From: Nymphaea colorata
Lineage: Eukaryota > Streptophyta > Magnoliopsida > Nymphaeales > Nymphaeaceae
NCBI RefSeq assembly: GCF_008831285.2
Contig: NC_045140.1
Span: 19,902,370-19,962,369, forward strand
DNA: 60,000 nucleotides
Reading direction: 5' to 3'
Shown here: positions 1-11,129 of the stretch, piece by piece
Layout: each line of letters begins with the position of its first letter
Numbering within the stretch: the first letter of the stretch is position 1
Translations under genes and position numbers: made by a program
The notes under the pieces: generated by a model
What the model saw: only the letters and a program-made list of their open reading frames with translations
Databases searched by the model: none
Told to the model about the DNA's origin: nothing

Positions 1-722
1 TAAGGAATAAAACACAAATATACTGATTCAGACCAGGGATACAATATGCAACAACCATCAATAAATGGTAAGGCCATTCCATTTCAAGGAAAGACCCACA
101 CCCCTATTCCATAGCTTTGCATCTGCTATCCTATCATGATTTTACTACCACCAGAGGTAACAAAGAAAAGGAAGGGGTCTTCCCCAGAAGGAAATGCTTT
201 GAGAAACTTAAGCAAGAACTATACACAGGAATTACAGCAAATGAATTCATTATATAATAAAACAAAACCATTTTTAACTGTAACGTTCCTATTACCAAGA
301 TAGATGCATAACTGGTAGGAATATGTCTAATCTTATAACAAGATTATTTTACAACGTAAAGTATAGCACTTTTTTGTTAAACTTTAACAATATTTGGGCC
401 ACATAATAATAAAAAGACATTCTTTTCATACCAGAAATTAGCAAAATATCTTCATTCCATCTATGCTAGCATCTAATGAACAAATAATGAATATGTCAAT
501 TTTTGTATAGAGATTATATTAGAATATAAATTATTAGAACTTTTTTCTTGTTAAATTCCAAGGGTATTTCAGCCACATAACAAATGAAAAAAATGTTATT
601 TTATTATAAAAATGAAGCAAAGATTATACAATCAATCTATGGCAGCATTTAATGAACAAAGAATGAACAATAAGGCAACAATAAACACTATTCCAAAAGC
701 CAGTACTAGAACTTAGCATTAC
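1..722 (-). other. MTR4 intron 12, 5' part
   Basis: AT-rich intron sequence after the donor of exon 12. I searched the reverse strand for the expected next MTR4 segment and did not find it, so the intron is at least 722 nt and its acceptor lies outside the window. Nothing else is recognisable. Confidence 0.7.
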
Positions 723-955
723 CCAAGTCTTCTAAGAACCCGCTTTCTAGCCTTTAGTTCATCTTTAAAGGCTAATGACGTGGAGGTACGCATTGCTTTT
801 CTGACTGACTTGATCTTAGCAGTAAGTTCGAGTTTCTTGTGTAGAGCTCTAAGTTTTTCTTGAAGAAGCGGAGACTTGGCAGTGTCTTGTCTGTTTAACA
901 GGCTTTCCAATGCCTCTAACCTCCGGACAGCTTTCTTGTAGGAGTTACTCTGGAC
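723..955 (-). CDS. MTR4: MTR4 exon 12 (residues 741-818), second stalk helix
   Basis: Follows TTCAG and starts [20 protein letters not shown]. It carries the long returning stalk helix and ends in [18 protein letters not shown]. The donor GTAATG at 722-717 ends the exon in phase 2. The next exon (starting near the Y-I-T-S-D-N-V segment in relatives) is not found between 1 and 722. Confidence 0.93.
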
Positions 956-3900
956 CTGAAGTTAATAAAAGAAACTTGAGCATGTTAAGAAGAAAGGAAA
1001 ACCTTAAAATTCACATAATGAAGAACATCTGAAGCACCTCCATATCTTCTTCAGGATCCAGAAGAGGAACCCCATCAGGGAATCTGGAGAGAACCTCAGG
1101 AACCTTCTTCAATGTATTTTCCCGTGCTTCAAGAGGGAGAAGATCTTTTGGCATGAGTATGCACACACTACTCAAAGAATGCGCCTGCATGAATCCACAA
1201 CTTTCTCGATCATCAGGACACATCACACGATGCAGGAAATAACAGCTATAGGAAAGCATTCTCTGATACAACCTACAACTTAAAAGACAAAAGAACCTAA
1301 GACTGCCAGATACCCACCTAGATCAAGGATAACCAAGTTAATTCTTTATTTCTTTTGCTTTCCCAAAACATCAGAATATGCAACACTTCTCAAATTTGCT
1401 TTCAAGTATCAACATATGGGATTTTTCAAGTTCATTTTTTCTCTGTGTTTCCCTTTTTACATGCTTTTAGAGCCCAGCTATCAGCTATGCCAGCTACTCC
1501 AATCTAGGTGACGTTTGGCTAACAGGCCTTTTGGGGCACAAAAGTTAGATAACAATTAACAGTTTTGAATACCTCAGATGCAATCATATCCTAAAGGACT
1601 TAAAAATTAAGCCTTTATTTTAATTTTGCAAGTAGAATCCTTTCCAGGTAACTAATATATACAGAAAAAAAGTCATAAAATTTCAAAAAGAATATCAACT
1701 GGACTTTGGCTTTAAAGTTAATAATCTAAAAAAAAATGTATTTCTGACATGTTCTCTTAATCTGTAAATACATTAATTCTGCCACAAAATCTAAACCCAT
1801 GAGCCCTAGAAAAAGTATTCCATGATGATGCAGTGATTAAAGTTCCTCACTCTAATCACCACAAGAAAAAGCATCAGAAATAAAAGAACGAAGATCGAAG
1901 CCTGGAAAAAGAAAGAGACTTCAACAATAAAGGGAAATAAGGGTTTTCATCATCATCAATTAGCCCCAAACAAAAGAAAAGAGGCCTTTTTAAGAGGCCT
2001 AAACCCTAGATCCGAAATGAATCTCGGGTCCACTAAACAAATGGGTCCAAACCCAAAATAACATCAATGGCTAAATAAAACCAAATCCAAAGCCTAACAG
2101 GAACCGAACATGGGACCCAATCTATCTCTAAACCACACCGCATCACATGTTAACAGTAGTAAACTTTACCTGCTCCAAAGGTATTGAAACAACAAGAGGT
2201 TCTCCAGGCTCTGAGACAGGGACAATCTTGAGAGATTTTTTGCCAGGTACATCTTTGTTTGCAGCACATCTAGTCAAAATATCAATGGCATAATTTGCAT
2301 CTTCTGGCTTCCCACTTGCACTATCTGAAAACCAAGAAGTTCACTAACATACACACTAATGACATCAATTGATACTAATTTAACACAGAAAACAGCTAAT
2401 CTACCAATTTCACAAGGCACTACATATAGTAAACGAAAGTGCAAGTTTCAAAAAGTAGATTAAGCAACCAACAAAAACCTTCTCGAATTCGAAAGAATTT
2501 AATGGGGTAAAATCCTATCATTAGCAGTGCACGGAATATGTATTCGCATATACTCATCACACACAAAGTAGCAGAGATTCATTAGTGAAACAAAGTTGAA
2601 CCACTTATTGTTGGACTTTGTGACAGATACAAGGAGTGATGCACAGGAAAAGAAAAGCAACATGGAGATTTCCGTGCAAATACCCAGTGCATGCACAGCA
2701 ACATTAAAGATTTAAAGTATGAACTCCAACCAAAAGACTCGTTTTATCATTGGAAAACAACTTTGACCTGATAATGTGCAAATAGACCTGAAGGGTAAAG
2801 GAAAGAATTTAACATGTCACATGCATATATACAAAAGACAATTGATCGTCTAAGAAAGAGCAGGAATGCTGTGGAACTATAGAACACCTTTTTCCCATTG
2901 TTGTCAACCTAACAACTAGTTGACTGACTAGTCCAAGTTTAACTAGTCGGCCAGCTGTGGTTCATGACCAGTTGGCTCATTAGGTAGATTTTGGGTCTAA
3001 GGGCATCTATGAAGTTTTCTTTTTTCTTTTTCCTTCTCTCAGTACCTCTCTCTCTTTTAAAAGCATCAATTGTTAAGCCGAGATGTATGGCTAGGACTCT
3101 GCTAACCTTAGGGCCAAGGTCAACAGGTTAGGTACTTCTAGAAAAAACACAAAGAAAATGACTACCTTCTCTTCCATACATCTCTCAGTTCAACAGTTGA
3201 ACTTCAGTTGACATAGTCTAAGGACCCTATAACAAAGTGAGATGCTAGCAACAACCTTGAATACTATGTTTATCGATCTCCTCCTTTTTCCCTCTCTCCT
3301 AACTAAATCACACTCAATGGGGAGAGCATACAGGAGAAAGATAGAGCCTGACCTCAATTTAATTGGCCTCCCCTGTTTTTTACAAATCCAACTTCAGGGA
3401 AAGTTGGGCAGGGGTTACAAAGAGAAGAGGGGTGGGGTGGGAGGGAGGGAGACCCCAAAGAGAACATATTTGTAGGTTAGGAGCATTATTGCAATTTTTT
3501 GCCTCCTATTTTACTAAAGACCCAGCATCCCTTGTAGTCGTAGCTGTTCTTGTTCAATACAATGGAGGCTCAGCATGGCTGTGGATGTAGGAAGACCTTT
3601 GTCTTTCCAAACCACATAAGTGTGTTTGCTTTATTTTCTTCTTCTTCATCTCGAGAGTGTGAGAGGAAATCGTTCTTAACATCCCTCTCACCCTTCCCGT
3701 CATGAAGAAGACAAGAATAGAGTATCTCACCAGCAGATTGAAGGTTAAGACTGAGCTAATTGGCAGATTGAAGGGAGCTTAGTGGTTTTCACTTTCAATG
3801 ACAAAGGTGGGCGACGGGTGTGGCAAAGACAAGAAAAATTGACCATCTCTTCGGATTATGACAGAGATGGATACTGAAGGTTCGTGACAGGAAGAGATGA

Positions 3901-6900
3901 ATGAGAAGGGTGAAGGGGGCTGTATGGTTTCGAAATGAGATCTAGAAGAAGGTAAAAGGAGCTCATTGGTTTCCAATGCAGAGACAAACACAGGGGGAAG
4001 ATAGAAAAGAAGTTTGAGAACGAGAAGGACAAGACAGGGAAACGAAGGGAGGGATTGCTCAATAAAGCCCCATGAGCAGAGAAAAAAAAAAGGTAGTTGC
4101 CTCACGAACATAATCACTTCTTCCAAGTCTGGGTTTTTAAGGGGTTTGGCGTCTCTCTCTCCCCCCACTCTCTCATGCATGTGCACCATGTTGGGTTATA
4201 CATATACCACATGGTCCAGGTGCTACACCATGTCAACAAAAGGGAAAGGAAGAAATGAAGGAAGACGAACGAGGAAAGAGGAGGAGGAAGGAGGAAGAAT
4301 GAGAAAAGGAAGAGTAGAAGGAAGAAGGAGCATGCCTGGCTGTAGTCGGAGGAGGAGAGGCATTTTACAAATTTTGAAAATGTTTCCTTTTAACCTTTTG
4401 TCTTCTTAGTTGTAAAGTACTCCTTCATTATGTGCACCACCCCATTTTGGGACTGATTTTATCACACCCTTGCAGATGTGATTTCATGACCAAGAAACAT
4501 ATAAATTGACATGAAAACCATGCTGATTGACATAATAAAATGAATTTTCAAAAAATAGAAATCAAACTGTTGATTTTTAAAATTTTATAAAATTTATTTA
4601 CACATTTAACAAAAAAAACCTTTTATAGATTCATTATGTTGGAATGTGAAGATAACATCCGAGGTTTATTCTAGAAAAAATGTAAAGAATGTTAAAATGA
4701 AGGATGTGAACAAACACTTATTTGCTGCAGATGTAAACCATAACATTTATTCCCAAGACAAAGCACAGTCATAAAACAACCTTGCATTTTTCAGAAGAGT
4801 AGACCATGCAGGGGAAACAGATGACTACCTTAATATTACAATGATTTGGAGCAAACATAGAGCTAGCAAGGAATCAGATTAGATTCAGCCTACAAGATGT
4901 CAAAGGAGAAGTAGTAGACAAGCCTGTGCAGATTCAACATGTTCTTCAAGTCCAAATAACTAAGATATCCAGTTGTGTAGCCAAAAAACTATTTAAAATG
5001 CGCACCTTCAAAGGAGCTTTTAACTCTCTCAAAGCTGACTAAGACACCCCACGTGGTATTGCCATCAATAGACAAACATGAATCTTTTTCATTATTCCTG
5101 GAACAATAGATTCTCAGTAGCCTTCCAGGACGCAAAAAGGGTAAACAATACTTTGGACGCAAAACGATGTCATGTATTTCGTTTCTTAGGCTCCGGTGCT
5201 GCTGTAACAGTGAATAGTAGTCCTTCACTTCCTCTTCGTCATCAATGACAATAGAGTCTCGTTCTTCTTCGAGATCTTTTGCTTGCTTCTGGAGAAAATA
5301 TTTTCCCACAAAAATGTAACCAACTTAAGAAACACTAAAAAAAAAAAAAAAGGAACAGTTGAAGGAAACAAGAATTTCCTTTATTAATCAACTGTTCTTC
5401 CCAATGTGTTAAGTAGATACAAATCATAAAGTTACATTTCTGTCCTTTTAGTAACTCAATGGTCAATTAAGCATTCTAACAGAGGCTTTTTCATTTTCAA
5501 ACAAATGTGGCAAACAAAGTAAATCTATGATATTTTAGCATATAGAGGACAAATTAGTTGAAGTTTGGTATGTCCGACCATGCAAGAGAAAAAGGCAGCC
5601 ATCTGTCATTTGCCTGGAGAGAACCACTAACCTCAAGATCAGGAAGGGCACGGTCCGACTGAAACTGATAAAATGAATTTTTCAACAAATTCTCAGGATC
5701 CCCATCTTCACAGCGCATTTGATTCAACAGCATGTTGTAGCTCAAGTGGAAGGCACTAAATGGAGAAAAGGAAAAAGAACAATATATCAGCAAAAGTAGG
5801 TTAGCATACCATGTTAAGAAAGCCATGGAGGATAAAAATATGAAAAACTATTAGAACAAAATCCAGAATGAACATGGCAACTACTGCTGGTCACGCCACT
5901 CTGATGAAAAATATAAGCAAATAACTGTACCTGTTTAAACAATCAGCACTACCCTTGACCATCATTTTAGCAGTGGAAGGCTCTAATTTCTCATCTAACA
6001 TTAGAATGCAAATACCTCGCTCATCAATCCCACGCCGTCCTGCACGTCCACTCATTTGTATGTATTCTCCACTTGTTATCCATCTAAATTTGTCTCCATC
6101 AAACTTCCGTACATTTGTGAAAACAACAGTTTTTGCAGGCATGTTCAGGCCAATGCTGAATGTCTCTGTTGCAAACAAGCACTAAAATAAAAAGTATAAA
6201 AATTTAAGCAGGAAGCAGGAAGCAGGGCCCCGTTTCATAGGCCATGATCACCCTTTGAAATAAACTGGATGGCCAAAAAATCAAAAACACATGCTACAAA
6301 TAGTCCATTGAACATCAAATCTCAACAGCGAGCAATGATAGCAAAACTAACCTTGATAAGGCCCTCTTGGAAGAGTATTTCAATTACTTCTTTCAAGATG
6401 GGAAGCAGACCAGAATGGTGAACTCCTATACCACGCTTCAGCAAAGGCAGCATGTTTGAGACCTGAAACATTCAAACACTTAGGATCAAACATCAATAAG
6501 ACTTGAAGGTATCAACTGTTCAAATAACTTGAAAAAAAAAAAAACCCTGGGAATCATCCAAAAACTGGACCTACAGCCAAATGTAACACCTAATTCCCTG
6601 TATACTAGGACTGTACAAGTCCCAAAAACTGTACAAAGAAGAAAGAAAGAGGAAATTAAAGAAGAAGAAGCAAGAAAGAAAGAAAGGAAAGGAAAAAGTA
6701 AAAGGGGGGAAAACTTCTCAGACAGCTTTTCTGACGGAATTTTTCATGTTCAAAGTTGGCAATTTTTACCTTGTTAAGAAACCAAAGAACAGAGCTAACT
6801 ATAAGGTACATTCACTAAACATCCATCAGGTATGTCAAAAGCTTCTGGACAGAACAATCAACCCTTCCCACCACAAAAGAGAGAGAGAGAGAGAGAGAGA

Positions 6901-9900
6901 GAAAAAAACCTGAGGAAGCTTCTTGTCATCATCAGATAGAATATCCATAGCACTCCAAAAGATATTTTCTGTAACCAGTTTCTCCTCATCATCACATAGA
7001 TCCATTCTAGCCATCTGAAAAAAGTGAAGAACCAAAAGAAAATTTAGCAACTGCCACAGCTAAAGGCCTGGTTGTTGAAATGAATAAAAGAAAATCATGT
7101 GATTAAGCCAAGAGAATAGTTCCATGGATTCCTGAAGAAATTATGGAAGAACATATGAACATAACATAAATTTCACAAAAACATAATATACATGCAAAAC
7201 AAAGAAAAAATAAAATAAGAAAATATTCACAATAACAATTGTTTCAATGTGCTTGCTGTCTGAAGCAATTTAACTAATTAAAAAACTATAATCTAGCTTG
7301 ACCATATGACGTTGGATGTGAACTACCGTTACCTGCATTGCAAGAAATTCACAATCTCTTTTGCTAAAACTGAAAACAATCACAGGATCGTATTGACGCT
7401 GCATTATCATCTTCACCATCTTGAAAATGTCACTTTGTTCACCTATTTTGCCAAGACTAATCCCCTTCTGCCACTTCCCATTTTCTTTTCTTCTATCTCC
7501 TTCACCAGCTGGGACAAGAGCATTTATAGCTTTCTGAAAGCTCTCCTCCCTGAACTTTCCATTTTCATCCACAACAAGGTACAATCCATCAGCTCCTGAA
7601 GGAAAAATATAATGCTGAAGTGGTGTTGGACGAAAATCAGTGTACACAATGTGACACGGTTGCCTGTGGACCTGCAAAATAAAATCCATGAACTATGTTC
7701 TCCAATCCACTCCACATAAAAAGTTATATACAAACAAAACCCAGGGAATTACCTGCCAAAAATGTGTCATAATTGCTTAACATAAATTTTCAGAACATCC
7801 AGGCATTTTTCCGTTTCTAACTACTAAGCTTAACGGGTCTACTCTGATATGCTGATCCAGTTCAAATAGTAACTTCACATCCATCAAATCCATGGCTAAC
7901 CACGGAAACCCAACAAGGAAGAGAGGGGTTCTGATGATGCTAGTATTATTTCCACCCCCGGAAAGATAGGCATCATTTCGAAGATCATTTTTATGTAGAT
8001 TTAAGAGATCTTTTTCTAAAAGACAAGGAACCCTTCAAAAAAGGAAATGATTGGTGAGCATTGACCACCAAGCCTTACAAGGACAACACTATGGGGAAGC
8101 TCATGCAACATGATAGCAGGCATGGGAGTTGATCTAGGGTCTTCAACTTGACACCCATCACATTCAAATTTAAAAGATTTTTCATGATCCCATTAGGTAA
8201 TCATGCAACAGCACTAGCATGCTATTTACAGCATTGTTAACATCATCCATCAACTATTTATTATGCATAAGTTCAACAGAACTTATGCAACTAAGATAGA
8301 GCAAGTGCCAATTGAAATGCCAGAGGGCTGAATGAGATTGTTTAACAACAAGACAAAAAAGACAACAGTTTTCCAATCTTAACAGGAAAAAGGAAAAAAA
8401 AAAAAGAATCATGATACAGGAGGAAAAACCTTTGCAACCCAATCAGCAAACTCTTTAGCATTAGGCACTGTTGCAGAAAGAAATACAAATCTTGAGTTCT
8501 TTGGGGCCATGACAATACTTTCTTCCCAGACAACACCCCTTTCACGATCACGCATGTAGTGCACCTCATCAAATATAACCCAAGCTACTTCCCGTGTAAC
8601 TTCAGATCCCTTGTATTGCATACTGCGCCAAATCTCTGTTGTCATCACCTGAAGATATATTATTGTTCAAACAGTTATTTAACGAGAGAGAGAGAGAGAG
8701 ACTGCAAAAGATTGCACATATTGGATTGCCCCTTTTCAGTCATTTTGGTGAAAACTATTAGCTCATAATCAGAATTTCTAATCTAGTTATCAAAAAACTA
8801 GTAAATAGATGTCTTCATAATTTGACTTGCCTGTCATTAACTACTGTTATTTGGCAATTTGCTTGTCATGGTTATCAGATATGAACCATGGTGCTTCCCT
8901 ATATTATCTGCTATTATTTGGTAGTTTTCTTCTTATAGTTATCAGATGTGAACCATGGTGCTCCATGATTCATTTCAGTGCACTAATAATGCTACTTTTA
9001 TTCATTGTTGTGTATCACACCATAATTATATGAATACTGGTATCATACAATACAGATGTGGCAGGAAAAATAGGAACCCAAGTCTCATTTTTTTCCTTTT
9101 GGGCAACAAAGACCTTCCTAGAGGTTATAGAGCTGCAATAGAAAGTTGGCTTCAGCGTAATGCCACGCTTTTGAACTCCATGTACCATTCATTGAATTAA
9201 TCTTATTCATTGACAACATGAATAAGATGAAATAAACTGTTGAGAATGCTGAAGATCATAAAATACATTTATAATCCTGGTTATCTGTTGAGTTCGATGA
9301 AAATGGAGATGAGTTGATTCAGCCTGCATAAACTAGATTTACTACCAATGTTCTGAGTTTTGACAGTGCAGAATATAGTAAAACAGAGAAACAGTTTGTA
9401 GCAAATCTTCTCATATGCTGAATAAGATGCATATACTCACTCATAAGTCAAGACAAGTTGTAGATATTGTATTCAAGAGTCCATTCTGAGAATCATGTTG
9501 CAAAACATTGAAACCGGTATGCCTTGATTAAAGTTTTAACATTGGTTGACGGTGAAGATAGATCTGCTACAGGTACCTTTCTAAAGCTATTGACGAAGCA
9601 AAATATGCTATAAGAGAGCAGTTCAACAAATTTGTATGTGTCACATGTAGGGTTACCGATGAGAGGTAGACTAAGCAACTTCATCTTGTTCTTCACACAG
9701 CAAAAATATTATGTAAATCCCTACACTGAAATATAACTACATTTACAATAAACTGAGAAGTGAAGAAGGCTTTGTCCAATGCATTGGAACATAAATATGA
9801 AGCCTGACTTAGAAAATTGAATGCATCATGAGGTAGACATATATGATAATTGTCCAGGTGACGTAGGAATAAAAAAACTCATTTAGAATAATGACAACAG

Positions 9901-11049
9901 TGTATTTAGGTATTGCACATAAAATTAAAACTTCTCATAATTGTAATTTCATAATCTCATTTGTTGTTTTCACGTACTATTTAGATATATGGTGGAATAA
10001 GATTAGAAGTTTCCAACCTTAAAGTTTCGCAATAAAGTCCTCCAATCAATGTGCACTGTAAGTGTATATAAAATAAATTGGAATTTATTCAAGCAAAAAC
10101 ATACTAAGAAGAGAAACAAACTAGAACCAAGAGGTTGAACGTCCCAGTTTATGTATGGCACGACACAAGATTGAACCTTGTTCTAGAGTATATGTTAACA
10201 CTTAACAAACTTTCACTTATTTAGGCAGTTCGAATAAACTTCAACAACATAACATAAAGAGCTAATCATCTTATTAGCTTAGAGCATTTTCATGTACTAG
10301 ATTCATTGCTTAGAGCATTTGCCACCAGATTCTTGGACAAAGATTTTGGTTAAGGGGTAAAGGAAGCTGATGATGAGGAGCCCATATACGTTGATGATGT
10401 TCTTGAATTTGAAGAGATGGATGGAAATGGAGATGGAGATGAAGAAAAACACAAAAATGAATATGATGAATAACTGTATTTCCGTATGTCATTGTATTGA
10501 ACAAGTTTCTTTCTATGTAACATGGGTACCTTAATTTTCGTGGAGTACCCGTACCAGTCGGGTGCGACACAGGTACGGGTATGGGTACCGTGTTGGGTGC
10601 GAGTCAGGTATGAGTCAACAGGTACCGGGTACCGTCAACATACCTAAGTCCATATCTATCCAAAAACATACTCGGTCAATGTTAACCAAGTTATTTTCGT
10701 CCAAAACTTAGGGTTTTTGTTTTTGTTTTCTTATTTCCTTTTAAAAACATGAGCCTCGACAAACTTGTGGGCGACGTCCAGCGACCTATGGCGACCTACA
10801 TGCATGAACTACTTTTTTCTTTTTATTGTTGTTCTTAGTAGTATTTTTGTTTTTCTGCATGAAAATTCGACTAATGTTTATATTTGACTGTTTAGGGGGC
10901 TGCTCGGTTGTCCATATGTTTAAAGTTTTTCATAGGTTTCTTAAAAACACTGCTACAAGATTCGTTGATATATATTTTCTATGTTGTTTATTTGCTTATG
11001 TTGATATATATTTTTTATTTTGATATATATTTTCTAAGTATTTTTTCTT

Positions 11050-11129
<80 letters not shown>

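Noticed and set aside
3779-4409. Two overlapping ORFs of 131-136 codons in MTR4 intron 9
   Set aside because: They lie on opposite strands of purine-rich, low-complexity intron sequence and resemble no family.
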